A stretch of DNA of 64,000 nucleotides, taken from positions 427,501-491,500 of the forward strand of contig NZ_CP114887.1 in the NCBI RefSeq assembly GCF_028747805.1, given 5' to 3'. This document shows, piece after piece, positions 36,902-45,505 of this stretch (within the stretch, counting starts at the first letter, position 1; each line of letters begins with the position of its first letter). The position numbers were made by a program, and so were the translations under genes. This DNA comes from Solibacillus daqui. GTDB lineage: Bacteria; Bacillota; Bacilli; Bacillales_A; Planococcaceae. The notes beneath the pieces were generated by a model. It saw only the letters and a list, made by a program, of their open reading frames with translations, did no database searches and had not been told where the DNA came from.

Positions 36902-37432
36902 GTGAAAATGCTTATTAGTACTATTTTTGCAGCTGTTCTATTAGTTGCTTGTAGTGAAGAAAATACGATTGAGGAAAACAATCCTATAAAAACTGAAACG
37001 GAAGAAATAAAGGAATTGGTTCAAGATTATAGTGTACGTAATATCACAGCTAAGTCAGTATCTATAACATCCAAACAACTATTTGTTACAGATAATGATG
37101 GAACAGAGCAAGTTTATAACCTTCCGAAAGATGAATTTTTTGTTTCAATTGCCCCATACATAAATGAAACACATCCTTGCGATAACCATAGTTTAACAGG
37201 ATGCCAAGGTGAAATGGTAAGTGAGCAGTTCAATGTATATATTGAGGATGCTGAAGGCAATGTCTTAGTAGATGATACATTAATAACAGAAGCAAATGGA
37301 TTTATTGATTTATGGTTACCACGTGAACAATCGTTTCAAATAAAAATTGAGCATCAAGGAAAAACGGTTGAATCCGAATTTTCTACATTTGAAAATGATG
37401 GTACTTGTATCACAACAATGCAATTGGTTTAA
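36902..37432 (+). CDS. CueP-family copper-binding lipoprotein
   Basis: A 176-residue exported protein. The lipobox ends in LLVAC (Cys17), so it should be anchored to the outer face of the membrane. The conserved CueP body is present: FFVSIAPYINETHPCDNH, LTGCQGEMV and the final DGTCITTMQL, which give the copper-binding cysteines. GTG at 36902 follows GAGGTGA. It is the first gene of a cluster with a CcdA-like protein and a multicopper oxidase. Confidence 0.88.
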   Translation: MKMLISTIFAAVLLVACSEENTIEENNPIKTETEEIKELVQDYSVRNITAKSVSITSKQLFVTDNDGTEQVYNLPKDEFFVSIAPYINETHPCDNHSLTGCQGEMVSEQFNVYIEDAEGNVLVDDTLITEANGFIDLWLPREQSFQIKIEHQGKTVESEFSTFENDGTCITTMQLV

Positions 37433-37506
37433 GCATTAAAAATAGTTCCAGTATGTGTCAACAGTAAATGAAATACCAATAAATAAGTAGAGAAGGTGAC
37501 AATAAA

Positions 37507-38241
37507 GTGTATAGTTTTTTGTCTCAAATAAGTCAAATAATAAGCGATCCCGTCTCTACTTTTTTACATTCATATGATCATTCTCCACTTTTTATAGCTC
37601 TTCTTCTTGGGGTAATTGGCGCAGTTGCACCATGTCAGCTGACAGGTAACATTAGTGCAATAACCCTTTATGGAAACCGAACAATTCAAATGGACAAAAG
37701 TTGGAGAGTAATTGCATCCTTCATTATGGGGAAAGTAATGGTTTATAGCGCCATCGGATTATTTGCGTGGCTTTTCGGTCAATCATTTGAAACAAAAATG
37801 ACGGAGTATTTTCCAGTATTCCGTAAAATAATTGGCCCCTTATTAATTATTACTGGTCTTGTACTGTTAGGCTTATTAAAGCTACGGTTTTTAGATCGCT
37901 TAACTCTTCGTATTCCAGAAAGATTCAAAAAGGGAAAGGTAGGTTCATTCCTTTTAGGCGCGAGTTTTGCAATTGCATTTTGCCCTACAATGTTTGTCCT
38001 CTTTTTCGTTTGGCTAATGCCTACTGTAGTATCTACATCTTATGGGCTAGTACTTCCCGCAATATTTGGAGTTGCAACATCTATTCCTGTAATCATTATG
38101 TTAGGCTTAATATGGTATTTTGATGTGAAAGGCTTAATTATGAAAAAGAGTATGAAGGTTGGAAGAGTCATACAAAGGATTGCTGGGATTGTGCTAATTT
38201 TCATTGGCTTCCTCGACACAATTACTTATTGGGGAATATAA
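37507..38241 (+). CDS. CcdA/DsbD-like integral membrane protein
   Basis: The 244-residue product has six membrane segments. Two cysteines in APCQLTGN and FCPTMF stand at the membrane positions used by CcdA/DsbD-type thiol carriers to pass electrons outward. Starts with GTG after GAAGGTGA. Between cueP and the oxidase gene, it may keep copper-protein cysteines reduced; a related name in databases may be TauE/SafE or UreH-like. Confidence 0.78.
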   Translation: MYSFLSQISQIISDPVSTFLHSYDHSPLFIALLLGVIGAVAPCQLTGNISAITLYGNRTIQMDKSWRVIASFIMGKVMVYSAIGLFAWLFGQSFETKMTEYFPVFRKIIGPLLIITGLVLLGLLKLRFLDRLTLRIPERFKKGKVGSFLLGASFAIAFCPTMFVLFFVWLMPTVVSTSYGLVLPAIFGVATSIPVIIMLGLIWYFDVKGLIMKKSMKVGRVIQRIAGIVLIFIGFLDTITYWGI

Positions 38242-38440
38242 AAGTAAAAAATATTGCTTGGTGGTATCCATTGCTCTAAGCATTAAAAAATATTTTTACT
38301 ATATGAATGAATGGAAGGTGCAACTTCAACAATCGATAGTACATATAGTAGATTACATCTCGACAACAGATGAAAAAGCAACCAATTATAATTAGATAAC
38401 TGAAAGGGAATTAGCTGCACAATAACATATCGTAAAAAGG

Positions 38441-38477
38441 AGATGCCTAATGGTCAATTGTGACATGGGCATTTTTT
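38441..38477 (+). terminator. Terminator-like hairpin in the copper cluster
   Basis: ATGCC and GGCAT with inner ATG/CAT and GTCA pairing are followed by TTTTTTT. The 333-base gap around it holds no supported gene; an open frame at 38306-38395 has no good ribosome-binding site. Confidence 0.6.
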
Positions 38478-38535
38478 TGATTTTGTCATATATACGTGTT
38501 TCCGTTAAACTGCATATTTTTTTCATATCTATTTG

Positions 38536-38552
38536 TTACAGTTTATTTGTAA
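38536..38552 (+). promoter_or_regulatory. Operator-like inverted repeat before the oxidase gene
   Basis: TTACA and TGTAA are separated by seven bases, 23 bases before the oxidase start. The spacing differs from the CopY box, so the binding protein is unknown. Confidence 0.3.
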
Positions 38553-38574
38553 TAAATCATAAGGAGGAAATAAA

Positions 38575-40101
38575 ATGAAGTTTAATTTGTTCGTTACTAC
38601 ATTATTAGCTAGTAGCGTAATTATTGCAGGCTGTAGTGCAACTAGTTCTGAAACTGACAAACATGAGACGATGGATCATTCGAACATGACTGATGAAGAA
38701 ATGGCAAATAGGGAAGGTATGGACCACTCAAACATGACCGATGAAGAAATGGATATGGAAAACGGTCATGCAAGTCATACAAACCTTGTTGCTCTAAATA
38801 ACTCAACTGGGGAAAATGAGTTAGCAATTCCACAATTAATTGAACCGAAAGATGGAATTGTTAATATTAATGCGCAACAAGGTACAACAGAAATTTTTAA
38901 GGGAGTTCAAACTCAAACATTCGGATATAATGGCTCGTTTTTAGGGCCGGTAATTCGGGTGAATGAAGGAGAAACGGTAATATTCAGAACAAAAAATGAA
39001 CTAGCTGAATCAACAACATTTCATTGGCACGGTGTAGATATACCAGGTGAAGGTGACGGCGGTCCGCATCAACTTTTAGAACCAGGCGAAATGAAAGATG
39101 TGAAGTTTACTGTCAGTCAAGGTGCTTCAACGCTATGGTTCCATCCCCATCCTGTAGGTGCTACAGCAGAACAAGTATATAAAGGTTTAGCAGGGTTAAT
39201 TTATATTGAAGATAATAACTCGAAAAATCTAGAATTACCGAAAGAATATGGTGTAAATGATTTTCCGTTAGTATTCCAAGATAGAGAATTCACGGACGAA
39301 AAACAGTTTGATTATCAAGCAGTACGTAACGATGATGGTACAATCGGAGATACGTTATTAGTTAATGGTACGTTAAATCCAAAACTTACAATAGGAAAGG
39401 AGAAGGTGCGACTTCGTTTATTAAACGGAGCGAATGCACGAAACTACACATTTAAATTAAATACTGGCGATAAATTCCAACAAGTAGCAACTGATGGTGG
39501 ATTATTAAATAAACCAACTGAGATGAGCGAAATTACACTAACACCGGGTGAGCGGGCAGAAATTATTGTCGACTTTTCAAAATACGATTCTGAAAGTGAA
39601 GTTGTACTATTGAATGAAGACGATGCAATTTTATTACAATTTATTATTGATGAACAAAAAGTAAATCCTATAGAAATCTCAAAAAATTTAAATGATTACG
39701 TAGTGACAGACGAAGAGAAAAACTTACCCGTAACGAAAAAACTTGAACTTTTTGGTATGGGGAAAATGGTATATATTAATGGCAAGCAATTTGATATGAA
39801 TCGAATTGATTTTTCACAGAAGCAAGGTGAAACAGAAATTTGGGAAATTTACAATAAACCAGATGCAATGGGAGGGATGATTCATCCATTCCATATTCAT
39901 GGTACTCAATTCAAAGTTGTTTCAATTGATGGAAATGAGCCACCAGTAAACTTACAGGGATGGAAGGATACAATTTCAATTGAACCTGGACAAGCTGTTA
40001 AATTAGCTGTCAAATTTAATCATAAAGGTATATACATGTTCCACTGTCATGTGCTTGAACATGAAGAAAACGGTATGATGGGGCAAGTAGAAGTAATCTA
40101 A
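38575..40101 (+). CDS. Multicopper oxidase lipoprotein
   Basis: A 508-residue laccase-like oxidase. The signal ends in VIIAGC (Cys20), a lipobox. Residues 30-65 hold two copies of MDHSNMTDEEM, a Met/His-rich stretch that may bind Cu(I). All four copper-ligand motifs are intact: FHWHGVD, LWFHPHPVG, HPFHIHGTQF and MFHCHVLEHEENGMMG. It probably oxidises Cu(I) or phenolics outside the cell. AAGGAGG precedes the ATG, and a terminator follows. Confidence 0.93.
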   Translation: MKFNLFVTTLLASSVIIAGCSATSSETDKHETMDHSNMTDEEMANREGMDHSNMTDEEMDMENGHASHTNLVALNNSTGENELAIPQLIEPKDGIVNINAQQGTTEIFKGVQTQTFGYNGSFLGPVIRVNEGETVIFRTKNELAESTTFHWHGVDIPGEGDGGPHQLLEPGEMKDVKFTVSQGASTLWFHPHPVGATAEQVYKGLAGLIYIEDNNSKNLELPKEYGVNDFPLVFQDREFTDEKQFDYQAVRNDDGTIGDTLLVNGTLNPKLTIGKEKVRLRLLNGANARNYTFKLNTGDKFQQVATDGGLLNKPTEMSEITLTPGERAEIIVDFSKYDSESEVVLLNEDDAILLQFIIDEQKVNPIEISKNLNDYVVTDEEKNLPVTKKLELFGMGKMVYINGKQFDMNRIDFSQKQGETEIWEIYNKPDAMGGMIHPFHIHGTQFKVVSIDGNEPPVNLQGWKDTISIEPGQAVKLAVKFNHKGIYMFHCHVLEHEENGMMGQVEVI

Positions 40102-40151
40102 ATCTAATTACTTGTGCCATTAATGAAAAAAGAAATACCACAATATAAGTA

Positions 40152-40200
40152 AATAAAAACACCTTCAAGTAATAGTTTGGGTAAACTTGAGGGTGTTTTT
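40152..40200 (+). terminator. Intrinsic terminator of the oxidase gene
   Basis: AACACCTTCAAGT and ACTTGAGGGTGTT pair (with one mismatch), followed by TTTT. Confidence 0.8.
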
Positions 40201-40245
40201 AGATACGTAATTTCAATTAATAAATAAAGCAAGGGAAGGGTCTAA

Positions 40246-41268
40246 ATGTCTCTTAAATTAACAGAAGATAAGAACAAAAGAAAGGGAAAGGAAAAGAATA
40301 GGGCAAAGCTATTTCTATATATTGCGATTTTCCTATTCCTTATCTGGGCGATGGCTACTATTTGGGTGGCAATGACCTATAAACTTAATGATAAAACGAA
40401 TGGAGAGAATGAATTAATAAATAATTTTTTAAATAAAGAAAAGCCCACTCTTAATATATCCATAGAAAATTCAGAAGAGGATAAAACTTTTGAAAACACG
40501 GATAGAGATGAATTAAAGCTACCTATGGAAATAGTATTAAAAGACAAAACGCTTCGATTAAAAAATATTGAGAAAATTTTTGGGGAAATGAAATCTCCAA
40601 AAGAAATTTCGGCTAACCATTCTACTTTTGGTAAAGAAGTTTTTTATATTTATCATTCCCATAGTAGGGAATCCTTTTTGCCCTATTTAAAAGATATAAG
40701 CAAGCCAGATGAAGCTTACCACTCGGTAGCGAACATAACGCTGGTAGGAAAAATGCTAGGGCGAGCAATGGAACAAAGAGGAGTAGGTACCAAAGTTGAT
40801 ACAACAGATATTGTACAGCTTGTAGATTCTAAAAACTTAGATTACACGAGCTCTTACAACGTTTCAAGGGAGCTAGTGCAACTATCACAAAAAGAAAATA
40901 AAAACCTTGAATACTTTATAGATATTCACCGTGATTCATTGCGAAAAGAGAATACTACTACTGAAATAAATAGAGCAAAATATGCAAATCTACTTTTTGT
41001 AGTTGGAACTGGGCATGCAGAATTTGAAAAGAATCTTCAATTTGCAAAGAATTTACATAGGCTATTAGAGAATAGATACCCAACATTGTCAAAAGGGATA
41101 CTACAAAAAAGTAGTATTCAAGGGAATGGCGTATACAATCAAGATCTTTCTCCTAACTCGATAATTATAGAAATTGGGGGTGTAGATAATACGGTAGAAG
41201 AACTTCATCGATCAACGGAAGCCCTGGCAGAAGTATTAAGTGATTATTATTGGAAAAATAAATTTTGA
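40246..41268 (+). CDS. spoIIP: SpoIIP-family sporulation amidase
   Basis: A 340-residue membrane-anchored peptidoglycan hydrolase. A basic start and one membrane helix (about residues 18-40) precede a linker and the amidase domain with the zinc-ligand segment FYIYHSHSRESF (near 137) and EYFIDIHRDSLRK, then the final IIIEIGGVDNT. SpoIIP cuts septal peptidoglycan during engulfment. The length is shorter than the roughly 400 residues of B. subtilis SpoIIP, so this may be a paralogue. GGAAGGG precedes the ATG. Confidence 0.87.
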   Translation: MSLKLTEDKNKRKGKEKNRAKLFLYIAIFLFLIWAMATIWVAMTYKLNDKTNGENELINNFLNKEKPTLNISIENSEEDKTFENTDRDELKLPMEIVLKDKTLRLKNIEKIFGEMKSPKEISANHSTFGKEVFYIYHSHSRESFLPYLKDISKPDEAYHSVANITLVGKMLGRAMEQRGVGTKVDTTDIVQLVDSKNLDYTSSYNVSRELVQLSQKENKNLEYFIDIHRDSLRKENTTTEINRAKYANLLFVVGTGHAEFEKNLQFAKNLHRLLENRYPTLSKGILQKSSIQGNGVYNQDLSPNSIIIEIGGVDNTVEELHRSTEALAEVLSDYYWKNKF

Positions 41269-41292
41269 ATCTCAGTGAAATTTATAACAATT

Positions 41293-41402
41293 GCTTGTAC
41301 ATGATTTTGGTGCAGATACGAAATTCATATGGCCGTATTATTATCAGCAATTGCAGAAAAAATCTAGTATTTGCGTGGAATTTAAATAAGGGTGGATAAT
41401 GA
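41293..41402 (+). pseudogene. Decayed fragment of tdh
   Basis: The stretch aligns over about 110 bases with the intact tdh gene at 35734-35848: shared words include CATGA-TT-GGTGC, GATACGA, GCAGAAAAAA and GCATGGAATTTAAATA (the relic has GCGTGG). It carries frameshifts and a TAG/TAA in the former reading frame. It codes for residues corresponding to the AHDFGADTM...NLNMGG part of the enzyme. Confidence 0.8.
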
Positions 41403-41431
41403 AAGAGTATTATCAGAAGCACTTTTAAATG

Positions 41432-41466
41432 TAAAAGGAGCAATGTCTTAAAAGACATTGCTTTAT
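41432..41466 (+). terminator. Terminator-like hairpin
   Basis: GCAATGTCTT and AAGACATTGC pair around two bases, then TTTATT. It lies after the tdh fragment and before the opposing VanZ-like gene. Confidence 0.7.
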
Positions 41467-41499
41467 TCGGTAAATTTAGTTTGGTTGCTATTTATCATT

Positions 41500-42087
41500 T
41501 TACTTTACTTGTAACTTTAATTGATATGAGCGAATTAGATTTTCTGCGCAGTTTACTAAAAATATTCCTAATACCCCACCAAGAATATTAAGTAACAAAT
41601 AGATCATATCCACATTACCATAGCCTCTCGATGTTAAACCAGCCCATCCAAATAAAAGACGAGCAAAGTCGATTACTAAACAACTTAAAATAACAATAGC
41701 AATTGCTTTCCTGTTGCTTAAATTGAAAAGGAGTAATAAAGAAATTCCTAACGGTACAAATAAAATTACATTATAAAATATAGCAGAATAACTCCAAATG
41801 GAAATATTAAAGTGCATCGTATCAAATATTCCAAACCAATCATTTGTTGAAATAAACCTGCTACTAGTATCTGCAGGATTTTGAGGGAGCGTGAATCCAC
41901 CAAATATAATTTGAATTAAGCTTATCAAGTAAAAGATAAAGCTATATAAAATAAATCGTTTCTTATTACTTTTTTCTACTTTTCTAAAATAATCAAGAAA
42001 TACATCAATAAAAATAGATATCAGCAAAATTAAGAACGCAAAGGGAACAATATTGTAAAGAACGTATGTTGAATTCACAATTAACAT
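41500..42087 (-). CDS. VanZ-family membrane protein
   Basis: A roughly 195-residue protein with five membrane segments and the VanZ-like pattern (a conserved NVILFVPLGISLLLLF segment and VLSCLVIDFARL followed by GNVDMIYLLLNILGG). VanZ gives low-level teicoplanin resistance by an unknown mechanism, and most homologues are unstudied. GGGAG lies directly before the ATG at 42087, so a GTG at 42078 is an equally good start. It abuts the broken acyl-CoA ligase gene. Confidence 0.82.
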   Translation of the reverse strand: MLIVNSTYVLYNIVPFAFLILLISIFIDVFLDYFRKVEKSNKKRFILYSFIFYLISLIQIIFGGFTLPQNPADTSSRFISTNDWFGIFDTMHFNISIWSYSAIFYNVILFVPLGISLLLLFNLSNRKAIAIVILSCLVIDFARLLFGWAGLTSRGYGNVDMIYLLLNILGGVLGIFLVNCAENLIRSYQLKLQVK

Positions 42088-42145
42088 CTCCCATCGTTTA
42101 TAAAATATTAAAGATACCATAATTTTACTTATTTTTACAGTATGA

Positions 42146-43333
42146 AGCAATACAACATTACCAAATGCGTATTCTTATGAAGCGTTATTAGCAGAAGCAG
42201 ATGAAACTTTTGCGTTTCCAGAAGACTTAGATGAAAATGCACCGGCAAGTATGTGCTATACAAGTGCTACGACAGGTAATCCTAAAGGTGTTGTATACAC
42301 GCACCGCTCACTTGTACTGCATAGCATGATGATTTCAATGATTGACACGATGGGGATTTCAGAGCGTGACGCCATTTTACCAATCGTGCCGATGTTCCAT
42401 GTAAACGCATGGGGAATGCCATTTGCTGCGGTGAATGTTGGGGCAACTCAAGTATTAATTGGGCCACAATTTACGCCGAGTTTAATTTTAGATTTCATTG
42501 AAAAATACGACGTAACAAAAACAGCAGGCGTGCCGACTATTTGGCTTGGTGCATTACAGGAACAAGAAAACAGAGCACGTGATTTATCGTCATTACAGGC
42601 GATTTTCTGCGGTGGTTCGGCATCGCCAAAAGGGCTTATTAAAAAATATGAAGAGCTTGGCATTAACTATATTGTGGTATACGGTATGACCGAGACGACA
42701 CCGATTGTTTCGCTATCACGCGATTTGTCGGATATGGATGGCTGGACTTTAGATGAAAAAATTGAAACGCGCGCCATGCAGGGGTTAACGGTGCCAGGTA
42801 TTGAATCGAGCATTGTTAATGAGCACGGTGAAGTACCATGGGACGGAGAAACGATGGGAGAGCTCCGCTTACGTGGTCCTTGGATTGCAGCGGAATATTA
42901 TAAAGATGAACGTACTGCTGAAGCGTTTAAGGACGGTTGGCTATACACAGGAGATATCGCGGTGCGTTCAAAAGAGGGCTTCATTAAAATTACGGACCGC
43001 ACGAAAGATCTTATTAAATCAGGTGGAGAGTGGATTTCATCAGTTGATTTAGAAAATGCCTTAATGTCACATGATGCCGTTTTCGAAGCAGCGGTAATCG
43101 CGATTCCGCACGCAAAATGGCAGGAGCGCCCACTTGCCTGTGTCGTATTAAAAGAGGATGCAGAAGTAACAAAAGAGGAGCTAATGGACTTTTTAGCAGG
43201 GCAATTTGCGAAATGGTGGCTACCAGATGATATCGTCTATTTGAAAGAAATCCCAAAAACATCTGTTGGTAAGTTTTTAAAGGCCAAGCTACGTGAAAGC
43301 GTACATGATTTTTATCCGCAGCTGTCATTTTAA
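42146..43333 (+). pseudogene. 5'-truncated acyl-CoA ligase gene
   Basis: The frame is open from 42146 and matches the C-terminal two-thirds of a long-chain acyl-CoA ligase (AMP-binding superfamily). The segments LPNAYSYEALLAEADETFAF, TSATTGNPKGV (phosphate loop), YGMTETTPIV, GWLYTGD, KDLIKSGGEWIS and the catalytic KTSVGKFLKAKLR are intact. About 150-160 N-terminal residues are missing, and the homology stops at the boundary with the VanZ-like gene. No promoter or ribosome-binding site is evident; ATG codons inside the frame would give a shorter protein lacking the N-terminal subdomain. It is probably not functional. Confidence 0.85.
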
Positions 43334-43354
43334 ATAGCTTTGAACTAAAAAAAT

Positions 43355-43430
43355 AACACCTTCTTATTGTGAAATGCTTGATGGTTATGTAAAAATGATG
43401 TCAAGTTGAACTCTAAAATAAGAAGGTGTT
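43355..43430 (+). promoter_or_regulatory. 14-bp inverted repeat covering the ribosome-binding site
   Basis: AACACCTTCTTATT (43355-43368) and AATAAGAAGGTGTT (43417-43430) are exact complements around 48 bases. The right arm contains AGAAGGTG, the ribosome-binding site of the response regulator, whose TTG start lies at 43436. The hairpin could block translation or end the ligase transcript, although T residues after it are few. Confidence 0.65.
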
Positions 43431-43435
43431 TTAAT

Positions 43436-44107
43436 TTGCGCATATTAGTTGCAGATGATGATAAAACGCTATGTGAAAACATCGCAAAAATATTAAATGT
43501 TGATTTATACGCGGTTGATACGGCATCTAGTGGAAACGAGGCGACCGATTTAATCGATTATTATACGTATGATTTATTGGTGCTTGATTGGATGATGCCA
43601 GGTGCGTTAGGCATTGAAGTGTGTCAGTATGCGAGAGGTAAAGGTTTTGATGGTGGGATTTTAATACTGACAGCTAAGGATGCAACAGAAAATATTATTG
43701 AAGGCTTAGATGCCGGTGCGGACGATTATATGGTGAAGCCGTTTAAAATGGAGGAGCTGCGCGCAAGAGTACGTGCAATATTGCGTCGTAAAAACAAAAT
43801 CGTTGAGGAAGAAATTATTGTAGGCTCATTAAAGCTCAATAAAAATAAACGAACGGTGTACATCGATAATTTCGAAGTAAACTTAACGAAAAACGAATTT
43901 TTACTATTGGAATATTTGATTGAAAATAAAGGGCAAATCCTAACGCATGAGCAAGTAATTGAATATGTATGGGGGATTGATGATAATGCCAACACCAACA
44001 CGCTCGCAGCACTTGTCCGTTTAGTTCGTAAAAAAATTGATGTTGAAGAGGAGCCGTCTTTTATTCAAAGTTTGCGCGGACTCGGCTATAAATTGAGGGA
44101 TAATTAA
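43436..44107 (+). CDS. OmpR/PhoB-family response regulator
   Basis: A 223-residue two-component regulator. The receiver domain has the acidic cluster VADDDK, phosphoacceptor Asp51 in VLDWMMPG and the conserved Lys in LTAKD. The C-terminal winged helix ends with [11 protein letters not shown] at 43436 was chosen because AGAAGGTG lies 8 bases before it and the receiver begins there. Its stop overlaps the histidine kinase start (TAATG). It is upstream of the CotH operon and probably controls it. Confidence 0.92.
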   Translation: MRILVADDDKTLCENIAKILNVDLYAVDTASSGNEATDLIDYYTYDLLVLDWMMPGALGIEVCQYARGKGFDGGILILTAKDATENIIEGLDAGADDYMVKPFKMEELRARVRAILRRKNKIVEEEIIVGSLKLNKNKRTVYIDNFEVNLTKNEFLLLEYLIENKGQILTHEQVIEYVWGIDDNANTNTLAALVRLVRKKIDVEEEPSFIQSLRGLGYKLRDN

Positions 44108-45351
44108 TGTTCAAAAAAATTCAAATGCGTTTGACGTGGATGAATGCTATTAGCTATTTCATTTTTCTCGTATTATTTTTAACGGTATTTTACGTGTCGT
44201 TTGCCCAAATTTTAAATAAGGTACAGGAAAATATGGTCGAAAGCTATGCGGCAAACAATACCGATAAGTTTTTCAATATATATAAAGGACCACCTAAGCC
44301 ACCGAATCGCTTTGAACTAGAAGTTGATCAAGTAAGCTTCTTTTATGTGATTTCGAAGGATTTAGAAATTTTATATGGTGAGGAATTGCATGAAGGCTTT
44401 AACAAAGTATTGCAAACTAATTTAACTCCCGTAGAAACGAAGCAATTTAAACGTTATGAATATGAAGGGGAAACGTTGCTTGTGATGACGCAGGCAGTTC
44501 GCATGAAGGGAGAAACACTTGGCTATATTGCGGTTGGTCAAAATGTAACGCTGTATGAAGCCTTGCTACAAAATGTGTTGATCCTGTTAGTGATGCTGTT
44601 AATTGTTTCGAGTATCGGCATAGGGCTATTAAGTTACTTCCTAGCAAAAAAATCGATGGCCCCGATTCAAATCTCATACGAGCAGCAGCGTCAATTTGTT
44701 GCCAATGCTTCACATGAGCTGCGCACGCCACTTGCTGTTATATATAGCTCGCTTGAATTATTTGAAGAGCAAATGAAGCAACAGGGTACGAATTATCCGC
44801 GAGATACAATGGATGATATGAAAAACGAAGCGAACTATATGAATGAAATGCTTTCAAGTTTATTGACGCTAACACGCTCCGATCAAAATCAAATTGAGCT
44901 GAATATTAACGAAGTGGATTTATCAAACGTTATCATCCAACGGACACGTCGCTTCGCCAAAACGGTGCAGCATTTAGCCTTCCAATTAGATGTTGCGGAT
45001 GAGTTAATGGTGGAAGCCGATAAAATTTTAGTGGAAGAACTGCTCTATATTTTATTAAAAAATGCAGTTACCTATACACAAGAAGGCACGGTGTCGGTGC
45101 GTGCTTATGAAGAAGTAGGATTAGCTAAAATTGAAGTAGCTGATACTGGAATAGGAATTGCCGAAGAAGATTTACCGTATATTTTCGAGCGCTTCTACCG
45201 TGCCGATAAAATCCGCAATAAATCAGGAACGGGACTAGGACTGGCCATTGGGAAAGTTATTACAGAATTACACAATGGTCAAATTTATGTGCAAAGTGAA
45301 TTAAGTAAAGGCACAACGTTTACAATTGAATTGCCGTTAAAGCACAAATAA
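44107..45351 (+). CDS. Sensor histidine kinase
   Basis: A 414-residue membrane kinase paired with the regulator before it. Two membrane segments (about 13-36 and 155-178) flank an extracellular sensor of about 120 residues of no recognised family. The phosphoacceptor His203 lies in [12 protein letters not shown], and the ATPase motifs ([42 protein letters not shown]) are intact. The start overlaps the regulator stop by one base, showing translational coupling. Confidence 0.93.
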   Translation: MFKKIQMRLTWMNAISYFIFLVLFLTVFYVSFAQILNKVQENMVESYAANNTDKFFNIYKGPPKPPNRFELEVDQVSFFYVISKDLEILYGEELHEGFNKVLQTNLTPVETKQFKRYEYEGETLLVMTQAVRMKGETLGYIAVGQNVTLYEALLQNVLILLVMLLIVSSIGIGLLSYFLAKKSMAPIQISYEQQRQFVANASHELRTPLAVIYSSLELFEEQMKQQGTNYPRDTMDDMKNEANYMNEMLSSLLTLTRSDQNQIELNINEVDLSNVIIQRTRRFAKTVQHLAFQLDVADELMVEADKILVEELLYILLKNAVTYTQEGTVSVRAYEEVGLAKIEVADTGIGIAEEDLPYIFERFYRADKIRNKSGTGLGLAIGKVITELHNGQIYVQSELSKGTTFTIELPLKHK

Positions 45352-45355
45352 AAGT

Positions 45356-45402
45356 TAAAACACAGCTTGTACGTTTATATGTACAAGCTGTGTTTTTTTT
45401 AC
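45356..45402 (+). terminator. Intrinsic terminator of the two-component operon
   Basis: AAACACAGCTTGTAC and GTACAAGCTGTGTTT pair, followed by TTTTT. Confidence 0.88.
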
Positions 45403-45505
45403 AAATAAAATATTTACTTCGTGTTGAATTTTTTATAATTCATTACGTTTTTCATTTTCATTTCATTTTTCACCTGTATTGTATGACTTGTAAGGAGGGA
45501 TGACT

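Noticed and set aside
38204-38395. Small gene between the CcdA-like and oxidase genes
   Set aside because: The frame overlaps the previous gene, and the internal ATG at 38306 has no good ribosome-binding site; composition is not protein-like.
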